A stretch of DNA of 64,000 bases, from NCBI GenBank assembly GCA_904063045.1, contig CAJFCJ010000004.1, positions 1,171,713 through 1,235,712 of the forward strand, read 5' to 3'. The stretch's first letter is position 1. Each line of letters starts with the position of its first letter. Origin of the DNA: Dimorphilus gyrociliatus (Eukaryota; Annelida; Polychaeta; Dinophilidae). The notes beneath the pieces were generated by a model that saw nothing but the letters and a program-made list of their open reading frames with translations, made no database searches and had not been told where the DNA came from. Positions 24,211 through 36,571 of the stretch are shown here, piece by piece. Both the position numbers and the translations under genes were made by a program.

Positions 24211-27200
24211 TAACTCTATATGTATTTAATATAAGGCAGTAGGGAATACATACAATCTATATTTTTTCTCTTTCTCCTAATAAATTCTAAATAGAGTACG
24301 AAAATAACTTTAAACTTATGCCTAATTGCTTAATTGTTGGATAATAGAGAAAGAAAAAAAGGAAATTCAAATGGGAAAAGACATTGCCAAGAGCGTTTAA
24401 GCGTGCGACAAGTAAAAGAAGAATATACTGCAAACGGAAAACTTGCCACAAAAGAAAGAAAACAGAAATAGGGATTGACCTCATTCGTTGAACATTAGCA
24501 AGTCAGTTGTCAAAAAAGAAAGAAAGAATACTATATTACTCTTTATTTAATACTAAAGGTCGGACTTCATTAATGTATCCTATTCTCTTATCATGTTTTA
24601 AGTAGAATTACACGATTCCTTGCATTCGTCTTTTCGTCAGAATATTCTAAACATGTACATACTTTTTCGTTGTTTGTTATTTTTTTGCCCCTTTTACCTT
24701 TTTCCCTTTTCATAAACATTCATATTCCAGAAAGGAGAAAAGATTACATTATATATTTATTTATTATATATTACTATGAAAAAAAAAAGCTTTTAGTTCA
24801 TCTTCCCTGACAATTTGGAGGAATTTATCGAGCGTCACTGAAGAGAGCTGTCTCTCTCGTCTTTTGCTGAGTATTTCTATTCTCCTAATAACGCGACAGA
24901 TTGACAAACTTACTCGCCTCGTAAATACGGATGGGCAACTATTAAATCTATCATTAGCTAGCAACGGGCGTCATGCTGAGAAGAAGAGTAATTTTTAAAG
25001 AGGTTGTAACCATTAACTCATCTCTTTAATTAGCTGAATAATAATATAATAATTAGATTATTACAAACTTATTATTGAGACATAGAACGCTTTAAAATTA
25101 TCTTTGCTTGCTATAAATTACTAAATTTCCATTATTTGCAAATAATAATTTTCAGTCAGTCTTTCATATTTCCCAAATACAGAGCGCCATCTTTAGGTTC
25201 CAGCTCCTGCTTGTTTAGAATCACAGCTCTGTTTGAAATCCTATAAGAACAACAGAAAAATGAGCAGATGATAGTTATATATTTTTGATATATGATTAAT
25301 AGCTTATAAAGAATTTTGTATTATTTTTATTTCATTGAAAAGTAATAGTAGTTTATTTATTTACAACCGCAAACACGCGCTTATTCATATCCGACCTGTA
25401 AAGTATTTACGTAGCAACACTTTGCAATAGAAATATAATAGGTTTTCCTCTCTTTTACAAACTCTAGTAATGGCATGAGCGAAGAAAAAACTTCGAAATT
25501 ACTCGTTAATAAACAATTTGAAACATGAATTTCATTCCTTCATCGGAAATAGAATAGACGACTCAATTGTTAAAGTATCCATCCGTCGTAAATACACAAC
25601 TTTGATTATTGTATATAAAACGGTCACTAGAGCATCTAGTTTCTTTAACTGATTTTGGCAGATAAATAAGGAAAAGTTCCCCAAAGGAAGAAGTTTAGAT
25701 CTCTCTAACGTCTTTCGATCGTCTTAAATCTCTGGTAATTCTAATAAATTGCTTTAAATCGGATTCTTTTTTGCAGGGAATAGAACACTTGCACACGCTA
25801 TACATACAAATAAATACTAATAATATATAGAGTGCATATTCTCCGTTATCTAATAAATGGAAATGAATGTTTTGCAATAGAGTCGTTAATTCATTTTTAT
25901 CAACGTTTGTCAAACATTTAACTTTTTATCATTATTTTAATAAAATAAATATCACTATAAGACTAATTGATTAGATATAACATTTACTATGTAAATTTTA
26001 AACATTTTCAAACATTTAGAAACGTTTCAACACCAAAAAGAAAACAAAGTTGATATAAGAAAAGCCAGACTTTTTGGAATAAGAGAGAAACTACTCCTTT
26101 TTATTTCTATAAACATAAGCCAAACAGTCTTTTTATTTATGTTTTTTAATAGAAATAAATGATCCCATTTTCTAAACTATAAAATAAACTTTCGGCGAAG
26201 ATTATCATAAAAAATTTGTCTTAAAAAATTTGGATGTTTTCTATTAGAGCGATAAAAGAACTATTAATAATTTTTTTTATCAACCTGGTTTAGTTGGATT
26301 TAGACTAAATATATTGTTATTTATGTAACAGAAAATAATCATTTCATAGCGAATATGGAAGATTATATCGAAATGAATTTTATTATATTACAGATAAAAG
26401 AATAAACACTGTGATTAAAGAATTTAGTTTGTAACATTTCTACCGCAGTTAGCCTAATTTTTCATTTTGAGAATGTTCTGTATAATATCATTCATTAATG
26501 AGTCACTTATCTTAATCACGCCTTCACCAGACAACTACCCTAGATGATGTAACGAAGCAAACTGCTCTTTGAAAGTGTGAATCATTATAGCTAAGAGAGA
26601 AATTCGAAAAAGGATATACTGTTGATCTAAGTAATAAAATTACAGTTGAAAACTCCCTGGATTCTTCCTTAGTAGATGAAAATCTAAACAAAAAATTGTA
26701 ACAGTTTCTTTAAATAACAAGGGTCTTGACCAGATATAAACTAAAGACTGTTTATACACCAGAAGATCATTCTGAGAGTTAAAGATAACATGCAGCTCTT
26801 CTTAGTCATTGAACTAACCGTTAGGAAGAATAGTATAAAGTTTTGAAAAAAAGAAATTTTTTCCCCCTTTCCCTCTACCTCTCTCAACCCTTTTCCGCCC
26901 ATCTAGTAATCTCTCCTTCTCCTAACCCATTCTCTGCTATTAATACACTTATTTCTAAGTACAATCTGAATAAATAAACTTTACGAATATCTTCATCTAT
27001 ACTATTTTATTTTGATTTTTTCCCTCTTTAAACGATTATATTAGTACAAGGAAACCTTATTTATTGAAAGAGTAGTAATTTCTTAGTAAAATATAATAAA
27101 ATGGAAAAATTCTTCTGAAAAAAAAGCGGAGATTTTCAATTATCTAAAGGAAATGAGGCAGTTCGATAAAAAATTTGGGAAGAATCTAAAGAGTTTGTCT

Positions 27201-27994
27201 TCTTTCATAGACCATTTTTAGAACATTGCCTTAAAGAAAATCGAATCATACATAAGATTTTATAAGAAAGATAGACAAGTTGATATTTCAATTTCGTAAT
27301 AAATTATATTCTTTGTATATTTCGGTATAACAATTATAATTATTATAAAGGTATATCATTTTTATATATAGCTTTATATATTTCTTTAAACATGTATAAA
27401 TAATATAAATGTAATAACAGTTGAACGTTTTGTTTGTTTATATGAATAGAAAAGATTTTCATTAACAATGTACAATATATTTTTTAATGCATATTCTGAC
27501 AAAAATTAAATGTATGTAGCCTCTTTTTTCGCTCTCTCACTCTTTTAAAAAAATATCTAACGACATTAAATTTTCCCAGTCATAAAGATAAATGTCTTCT
27601 TTCTTGTTATCAGTTTTCTTATTTTTCTTCTTTGAATTTGTCTATAAAAAAAAACATACTATCTTCCATGACTAATCTACCATCGCTCCATATTTGGAAA
27701 GACTTTGGGAAGATATGTGCAGTTGGAATGTCTGCAGGGGCTGAAAGGTGAAATTCATGAGTCAAAAGCATTTATACATAAGATTGAGATGGCACTACAG
27801 GGATGTTAAGAGAGGGTTCACAGATGGCGCTTTCGTTTTCAAAAAAAAGTAACAGATAAGAAAAAAGGAACTAAAAAATTTATTAGAGGAAGGAAAGCTG
27901 TTTCTAATTCGTTTATCAGGAAACACGGACGCATTAAGGCGAAACCATGCTTGATCTACCTAGCATGAAGATGACCTAAACCTTAAAGGCGAGC

Positions 27995-28012
27995 GGATTA
28001 GAACCCTAATCC
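27995..28012. promoter_or_regulatory. GGATTAG/CTAATCC palindrome
   Basis: Perfect 7-bp inverted repeat with a 4-nt spacer (GGATTAG-AACC-CTAATCC). GGATTA is the core recognised by K50 homeodomains such as Otx/Gsc types; an inverted pair suits a dimeric paired-class site. It sits in a mildly GC-rich stretch. Confidence 0.3.
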
Positions 28013-29495
28013 AAACGATTTATCCAAAAAAATGACCTATAATCTTCGTATAAAGTTTACATAAGCGTAATTATAGCTGTTGCCGGACTGACATCATTTC
28101 TAGATCATAATAATTTTCCATTGAGTTATTATAAATCTATCTTGATATATTTATAAAACATTTGTATAATATTTACTAAAAATAAATAACTATAACTATC
28201 AAAAATAATTGCTTAAAATTAATTAAGTTGAACATAGTTTCTTGAGTGATTTCTGCTAATTTACTCTTAGTTTATAAAAGAAAAACTAACCATACTAAAA
28301 GATGGGAAAACTTATCAGTAGGTAGAAGCAGTTGATCTGATATTTCTAGGAATTTAACCATCTTCTTTTGAGAATACACCTGAGGTCACTTGCCCCCAGT
28401 GAAACGTCATGTAAAATGAATAATGAAATGATTAACGAGGTAAGAAAGAGCTGTCTTATTGAATAAAATACCATTCAGATACGCAAAACTAGCTTATCTA
28501 CCGAGAAATGGATAGTTTTTCCCAATGTCTGCAACTGATAAGGCAAATAAGGTTTTAGTGTTGATTTCAGAAGTTTTTGCTACGATAAAGCATTGCAAAT
28601 TTGTATATAATAAAATAAAAGTTTGTTCGTCAAACAAATAACTTGACCTTAAAACAACTTAGACAATAATTTACTTTTACTAATAGAACTTGCCTGTGTA
28701 AGCAAATTGCAAATACCTACAGCAGAAATGTACTTATTATGCTTTGTACTGTTTTCTGGGTCAGACGATCTGGAATCGTTTGCAGTTTTTGTATTTTAGA
28801 AAAGCGTTTTATGATGCCGTTAGAAGATTTCCGTGTGAAAAAAAAACTTTGATTCTTAGTATCGATAGTGAGAAAAATTTCTGAGATTCTATCTGAAATT
28901 TTAGACGGATTTTGTAAAACTTTGCTAAAAGTTCCTTGAAATTCTATTATATATAAATACACTAATAGCTTTAATATATTCATAATTATGCTAATTTCCA
29001 TATTATAGCTATATAAATAATTTATAATTTATTCTATTATTCTATTAACTTTCTATTACTTGTATATATTTCTTTACATTGTTTATACTTCTCCTTTTCC
29101 TATATTATCGTTCTCATTATTTCTATTTTCTAATATGTTTTTATTATTTCTTTTATATTATTTCTTTTGTTCAGTCTCGCTATTATTTCTTCTATCATAA
29201 TATTAACAACAGCATCAATAACAAACGCAACAACGATTGCTATTATCACTATGTCTGCTATCTCATATGAATTTCTTATTATTTATAGATAAAAATTGAA
29301 TGATAAATTATTTAATTAATGTTAATTTATGACCTTTTAATGATGATATAAGAATACATAAAAGTGAAAAAACTCTTGATTAAGGTGAATAGAATATTAC
29401 GGATTTGTTTTTAGTTGTCTTGATAATATAAATACCTAAATTAGCTGTTAGAAATAACGTAAAAAGATTCATTATATAAATAAACAAACTTGTTT

Positions 29496-30206
29496 CTATG
29501 TTATACTGGCTGAATCGTCATATTCATCAGCTGGTCTTCCACCATGTATTGGTTTATTTTTGTAGTTATCCCAAAGTGCTGCCACGATATCAGCAACAAC
29601 CAAATCTGTTGAATTCTTTCCTACTAATTTTAATACAAATATTCCATCTTGTCTTAAATAAGTTTCTGCAAATTTATAGCTTAATTTTCTTTCTCTTTCA
29701 TTATCCCTTTGAATTTTATCCATAACTTTTAAATGTCTTCTAATATATCGAACTCTACTGTATCTCATACCAATGAAAACTAACCATCTCAGAAAACTAA
29801 CTGCAGTCGCTGTAGAAACGAAAACGAACCAAAACCACAGAAAAATGTAGATTTTTTCGTTGAAAAGATTTATGGGTAGAACGCATTGTACCGTATGCCT
29901 ATGGAAATTTCCCATTTGCCTGATTTCGAAATCACACAATGTTACACGTGGAAACCTTCTAGACGCTGTCCAATCTCGTCCATAAAATAATTCTCTAATA
30001 ATTTCAAATCCGTACAGATGATAGTCTGTTCCTAAGAAGCCGTTGAGCATGAATAACTGAGCTATTACGTTGACAAAGTATAATATTTTCGACGACATGT
30101 AAAGTGCTACTAAATAATTTCCGTATCTTTTTATAAGGTACATTGGTCAGTGATTATTTCACAAGTTACTAGATTAAATGTATAGAGTTTATATATAAAT
30201 AAACAA

Positions 30207-30238
<32 letters not shown>

Positions 30239-31436
30239 GTGTGTATCTTTAAATAAACAAGTCAATTTATTCGCTAATTAACTTTTTATGTTATCTTAAT
30301 ACCACTAATTAGATGATTTTAGTACTATCATAATACTGAAGAAAAAATTGGTCCGTTATTTACTTGTTTCATCTTTTTAAGCAGAAAAATATTACTCAAT
30401 CCTATAAAATCAGTCATGAAAGAGAGCTTTCAACATATAAAAATCCTTAGAGTTTTTTAGCTTCAGAAACTTTTGAACTCTTTTTAAATAGGTCAGTTTT
30501 GAAAAAAAAATTGAAAATGATGAATGAAAAAATGAATTGATTTATATCCTTCATATAAACAATCATACAATTTAAATTATAGAAGGAAACTTTCAATTTA
30601 ACATATAAATAAGGATAAAAGAAGAACTTGAGAAAAAGTAAGGGATTATAAAGTTTTTTGAGGAGAGAAAAGTTAAAAATTATTACAAGTTTAATATTTC
30701 AGATGAGAAAAAACAGGAAAGGATTAAATTTCTCCAACCTTTTTACTTTGGGAATAATTTTAGAGTAGCGAAATCAAAACATTTTCATTTTTAATGGGAA
30801 TTTTCAAAGTTTTAACCTTTTCAATCTCTATTAAACTTGACAAATAATCACCGACCTATTGCCGCATATCAGGCATAGATGTCTCGATAAGAAATGTTTA
30901 CAAGCAACACAACAACCTCCCCTATATTCCCTTTGGTATTCCAGGTAATGATCCAGGTGTCTTATCATATACTTTATCGTTTTATCTCTTCGTTCAGGAT
31001 AAAGAGCATTCTGTATAGTTTCGGATGACTCCACCAAATTATGAATATTAATACCTGATCGGCTACTAAATACTCTCCAGATAACGCAAGGCAGAAAGAA
31101 GAGAAATCCCTGCACTAATAAAACTATAGGAATCCATTGGTAGTAACCTATACGTTCTTTTAAGTTTCCCGTTCCAGCCATAACCCTGTCAGGAATATAA
31201 TACGTATTCGAAATCCAACAAACTTTATTGGCAAACTCCTCATGATTACTCGTAAAGTACGCAGGACACCAACAATGAATAGGATTTCCAACATATTGAG
31301 TCGTTGAGACAACAACGGTGAATATAACCAGAAATACAACTGTGTATCGATGATTTAACTTATCTATTAGGTCGTCATCGTTCCTTAAATTTGCCTTTGT
31401 AATTTTTCCAACTGTGGTGAACAAACCGTCCATCAT
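29496..31436 (-). CDS. Innexin (gap-junction channel subunit)
   Basis: Two exons, 30856-31436 and 29496-30126, joined at phase 2 so that the split codon restores Arg194 in CGNRYGNYL. The product is 403 aa, the normal innexin length. Signature YYQW is at 98-101. Four membrane segments lie at about 32-49, 101-121, 196-216 and 284-306. Extracellular loop 1 has PIHCWCPAYF and VCWISNTYYIP (Cys55, Cys73). Loop 2 has Cys258 and Cys275. Innexins form hexameric or octameric hemichannels and intercellular channels in the plasma membrane, passing ions and small molecules. They are found in invertebrates, which helps place the organism. Start: ATG ATG at 31431-31436 gives MMDGLF; either Met could be used. 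Oddities: the acceptor (TTATAAAAAG) lacks a pyrimidine tract and the donor is GTCGGT, so the junction rests mainly on the homology-type match across it. The paralogue is not assignable. Confidence 0.94.
30207..30242. repeat. (TA)n run in innexin intron
   Basis: TA run interrupted by GTG/TGT, in the 729-bp intron 30127-30855. Confidence 0.85.
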
Positions 31437-31650
31437 TGCTATGCATTTGAGATGTATACCGTAAGAGAGGCGGTTTGGTTTTATTTTAGCCCCAGCTAGG
31501 TGCTGGCCTATAAGTTTAGGTTTTTTGGATGTTAGCCAAAATTTTGCAGCTGTCTACTGCAAAGTGGTGCTGTTGAGCGGTTTCCGACGGGCCTTTTTCT
31601 AGGTGCAATGCGTTGGTGGGAGGTTAAAGGTTGGATTAGGGTGATTAATA
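31437..31650 (-). promoter_or_regulatory. Probable innexin 5'UTR/promoter
   Basis: GC-richer stretch immediately upstream of the innexin ATG, including the near-palindrome CCCAGCTAGGTGCTGG at about 31491-31506. A TATA-like element cannot be assigned with certainty. Confidence 0.3.
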
Positions 31651-34600
31651 TGTTAAGTATACTTAAAAAGTGATCATTAGAATTGGTATTACTTTTAAAG
31701 CCGTCTGCTTAGCTTCAATGAGTTACCAAGGTGAATGACTTATGTTACCGATGCTGAAAAGTTTATAGGGAAGTTACTTGGGTGCAGTAACTCAAGAATC
31801 CATTTCCAATTTTTTTATAAACGTCATGAGAATCCTTGGGAGAAGTACACAAATGTTTACATTCCACTTTTATTCAATTACCCATTCAAAGAAAGATGCT
31901 TCAAACATATCCATTCTAATACATACAGTACAACATGTGTAAAGTTTGTATTAATCTGAAATAGGCCTAGGAAGAGAAACTAAAAAATTATTAGTTTCAA
32001 CTAAAGAAACATTTTCTTCTTTTTTAAATTAAAGAGGAAACATATGTAAAGTTCGTTGAGATTATAGGAGTATTCTGACGTAAGTTAACCTAAGCATCAA
32101 AGTAATGAAAATGAAGAACAGCTTACAATAAGTTTAGAATTTAGTAACATTGAAAAAAGTTAATAACTAGTTTATATCTGATCCAATACAAAGTATCAAA
32201 TATAAGAAAACTTATCAATTATCAATTTAGACTTAACTCAAAAAGATAGCCTAACTAAACTGTTAATTTAAAGATTTCTCACCATCTTGTACACCTTATC
32301 AAGATCAATGGAAACCTATACGTTTAGAGATAGACCTCATAAACTATATTATAAGATCTTTCACAGTCTTTAGACTTTTTATAACACTATAAACAATAAA
32401 ATTCCATTCTATAAATAGTATCCCGAAAACTTTCCATTTGTAAGTATAATCATAAAGCGTAAAAGAGTATGGTCATAACCCCTGTAAATTTGAGTTGAAT
32501 AACAGACTTGTAAGTGAAATGCTAATGAGAATAGCTTACTTTTTAAATGCCTAACGTTATATTTGATTAGTAAATTATATAAAATTTATGAGAGCATATG
32601 CAATTATCGGAATACAATAAATATTGTATAAAGGTCATCTATAGTGAGACGTTAGTTTTGATTGTAAAATGATGAATGAGATGCTTTTTGTTTCTTGATA
32701 TTACAAGTGGAATATTTATTTAATAAATTCAAAATCTCGTTCTGCCTCTTATAATAATTAATAGTCTTAGAAGTTACATTGATGTAATTGGCTCAATTCT
32801 TTAAATTTAGCATTAAACGATAATGTAGAATAAAAACTACTAAAAGGCAGGTTTAAAATACGGCGAATGTACATTCTTTTACTTCTGATATCTTTATGAG
32901 TTTCCTAAGTATCCTTCCATCTGATAAATGAAAAGGAGTAATCATTTTTTAGCTAAAACTTTCCTTGCAATTATTGTCTATTTTTTTAAGCTGATTCCAT
33001 TGGGGAATCTAGGAATTCTTGGAAAGATATGTTTTTGTGTTTATTAAAATATAAAGGAAATCATTGATTTATCCTATCACATAATTGAAAATATTAAATC
33101 AAGGTGTTGGATACAACTTAAACTAGTCTTAAATGTCAGATTATTTAATCGGAAGTGGTAAGTCAGCCTGCAGGTAAATATCACCAATTGAAGAGCTTCC
33201 GACAAAGCGAACCTTTTATTCCATCTTGTACATCACTTTGAGCTGCTTTCACGCGATTATGATAACAGATAACTACCCAAAACCGTCTGAAAAAAAACAC
33301 GCACGCCGCTTTTTCGATAGTAACCGGTGAGAACGATACAAAGTTGAGGTGATAAGGGAAAATTTTTAGTCTATTACTAAAAATCCAAGAATTTTCCCTG
33401 TAAAAGTTGATTTTTTTTTACATGAAGAACCAGGATTCCAGTCTACCGATTTCACTTTCCAGTCAGAAATAGCCAAATATTTTTCTTCGCTCCCTTTTTT
33501 CAACACTTTCAAAAATAAACTGACCACACAAAAACTACAAGGAAAAAAGAGAAAAGCTAGATTTGCTGATAGATGCTGACGATTTTTCTCTTTACTTAAA
33601 TTATTTTTTTTTAAAAAACAGAAGGAGAACTTTTTACTTTAAATGAAAAAGCTTTTTATACTAAACTAATTTTTTTCAATGGTTTAAATGAAAACATAAA
33701 AGTAAATCTGCAAACGGACTAATTTGCTTTGCAGTTCGAAACGAGTAAGCCCAATTTTATTCCGTCAATCAACGACTTGCCGAATTCTAGTAGGTTGTTT
33801 TTTTTCCCTGTTGAAGTGTTATATAATTTGAAATGTTTACTTTCCAGTCGCCTTTGAAAAAGACTTGAAAGAAAAAGAAAAGGAAATGCAATACATGATA
33901 TCTTTTCCTTTTCAGATGGGAGAAAATGTTTCATTAGCTCAAGCCGGAAAAAGGTCAAGGTATCAGCCCGACTACGTAGAAATCTTTCAGTGCAGCAAAG
34001 AAACTAAATTTCGTAATATTGCATTTGGCAATAAATATCTTCTGCAATGAATTAGGGTCTAGACGCTAAGTTTGTTGTTTATATAGGTGCGAGCTGCTTC
34101 TGAGTGTATTATTATAGTAGGCTTTAGGGTTTAAATTTTACGAAAGGTATGTAGAAAATTTTTCAAGGATCTTCCCTACTTTACACTCTCCTAAGCTTTT
34201 TAAAAAAGAAATGCAACTTTTCCTCCTAAACTTTCTAAAGTTTTAACTAAAAGAAGAACCTGTATAAATGTATTAGCGATTAGCTAAGAATTTATAAATA
34301 GTTTACAAATCTAGCAATGAGAAAATAAAGAGAAAAAATAAAACAATAATAAATTCCAGCGATTTTTCTCTACTAATAATCTATTTTTCAATTTATTAAA
34401 TAAACACCATAAATATATTGTTGACTTTCTGTCTAATTGAAAGAATTACCTCGAATTATATATATAAAAAGAAAACATTAGAGTCCAAGGTTTAACCTTC
34501 GATTCAAAAAAGAAATCTGGTTAACATTAAAATGGAATTTTTTTTATTTATCCAATGAAAAAAATTATTTTGAAACTTTTACATTTGTTTCTTATTTCTC

Positions 34601-36429
34601 TTTTTCTATGACCTTAGTAAATGTTAGTGATCGCTTTAAAAGAATAATAAAATGAAAATTTATACTACTTATAATTCTCCCTTTGAAATCGTTAAGGTTA
34701 AATTATTCCATATGAACATTTGAATACTTTTTTTATTTTTGAATGAAAGAAAAAGGTTTCTCTAATTGTTGAACCTGTCAATCAGCTTCAAATGGACCCA
34801 TTAGGCCTAAAAATAAACAAACAAAAAGCTAAACCACCAGTCGATTCAACTGTAGTGTTTGACATGAAGTTTGTAAAGTTAAAAGTGTTTTGCAGTCTGT
34901 TTATACGTGTAAGAACAGCAATAGGCTATATCCTTGTTGAGATTTCATCTTTTTCACTTTTCTCTTTCTTTTTTCACTTTTTCTTAAGATTGTTGAAAGA
35001 AAAACTAAAAGCTTTTTTATAGGAATATTTTTGGAAGGATAAAATAAATAATTATCCTTTCTTTCTTTCTTATTGTAAACATTATTTTACTATGGTCGAT
35101 GAACTTGGAAAAGCGAACTAGTTACTTAACCAAGAGTCCATTTGTTCTGATAAAGTTGAAAAATTTCAATTTGAAACCTATTAATACAATTGTAGGAGAG
35201 GAAAGCTTTCTTCTACAGCTATATATTACCTTCTTCGCTGACTTCTTTATTTTTTATACTCAATTTTTATTAATTTATTCTCCTAATTAATTTAATAAAG
35301 TATCATAGAAAAATGTATGAAAAAATTAGTATTATAAATTATTGCCAATATTTTAACTATTTCTAATTAATGTTCTAATAAAATTTATTTGATTTTTTTG
35401 AAAATATACTGTTTTAAGGTTTAGATCATTTTGTTTTATTTATATTGAGATAAAGCCAAAAGTTCTAAGCCTATTAGAAAAGTTAGTAGAAACAATATTT
35501 CAAATATTACAATAGGCTGTAATTGATGGGAAATTGAATAGTTGTTGACGCAAGGCGTATGTAAAAGTGGAATCAAGCTGCGCAAAACACCTGTGCAGAC
35601 AAGGGTGGGGCTTTTCAAAGTGTAAGTTGAGTAATTTATTATGGTCAGCGACTGTTTTACGTTCTGTTTCCTATACTCAGTGGTTTTTGTTTCAATTTAA
35701 ACAGTTTCTTTATATACCTTTTACTTCTTTAATAACTTTCATTTTGTTATTTTTTCTCCTCATTTTCTTAGTAAATTGTTATCAATTCTTGTTTTTATTT
35801 CGCTTTTATATAGTTAGGAATTCTAATTCATAGAGATACTACACTTGGCAGGAAAGTTGTTGGAGAAAAATTCACCGGAGATACTAGTGACATCTCTTGC
35901 GTAAGATAAAAATATAATTATGCAAGTTTATCTATAAAATACGTATCATGTATCATAAGAATGTCTTTTCAAGAAGATAGAAAAAAACTGAGAGGAAGCT
36001 CTTAAATACATTCTCTAAAGGGATCAGGGCCAGAAAATTTGTGGGACAAAAGGAGGTACTTAAGTCTATTTTTTAGATTACTTACATTTACTAATTGAAC
36101 AAGCTTTTTCCTATTGTGCCCGGTTTTTTTCATAAAAAGAAAGTAGAAAGGAAAGAGTTTCATATTTTTTTTCTAAAAGAATATCTATTTCAGATTTATT
36201 ATTAACTTAAATGTAACTTTAAAATTACTTTTATTATCATTAGAAAACAGTTTACATTTTCAAAAAAGCATAATTAATAAATGTTGTATTGTTTATCTGA
36301 TACTGGATATTGATCGTAGGAAAGTATCTTATCTTTCCAAGTCACGAAAAGGAATGTGAGCCAGAGACATGTTACCAGAAAGGAAAGCGTTTGGAAGGAA
36401 GGAAAGTGAACAAGATATGAAAAGGAGTA
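31651..36429. other. Gene-free interval between innexin and EGF genes
   Basis: AT-rich, about 4.8 kb. Short open frames on both strands have no recognisable domain, signal or splice support. Nothing else was seen. Confidence 0.55.
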
Positions 36430-36473
36430 GGGAGGAGAGGGGGGGAGGGAGGCAGGGAGGAAGAGAAAGGACG
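36409..36473 (+). repeat. Purine/G-run tract, potential G-quadruplex
   Basis: G-runs of 3, 7, 3 and 3 within about 36430-36458, purine on plus. It starts about 100 bp beyond the stop codon of the EGF gene, so it lies in its 3'UTR or flank, where the RNA would be C-rich. Confidence 0.65.
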
Positions 36474-36571
36474 TAAGATGTTAATAGTCAAGTGCAGTGA
36501 TGTGTATTTTTTTTTACAAACAAACTTTCAGTGTAGTAGTCAGAATAAATTGGACCTTTTCTTTACTTCGC

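Larger units (their letters stand above)
19361..29400. other. Gene-poor interval with scattered GC islands
   Basis: About 10 kb between the homeobox promoter and the innexin 3' end without a recognisable gene. AT-rich DNA is broken by GC-rich islands at about 19780-20050, 21400-21580, 22860-22960, 23780-24210, 24820-24990 and 27700-28090. Islands of this size and density are rare right of 40 kb. They are candidate distal regulatory elements of the homeobox gene. The most notable are given separately. Confidence 0.45.

Noticed and set aside
24764-24990. Acceptor-like CTTCTTCTCAG and donor-like GCGA|GTAAGT on the minus strand
   Set aside because: The 60-odd bases between them hold stops in all useful frames. 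At best a non-coding exon; no support.
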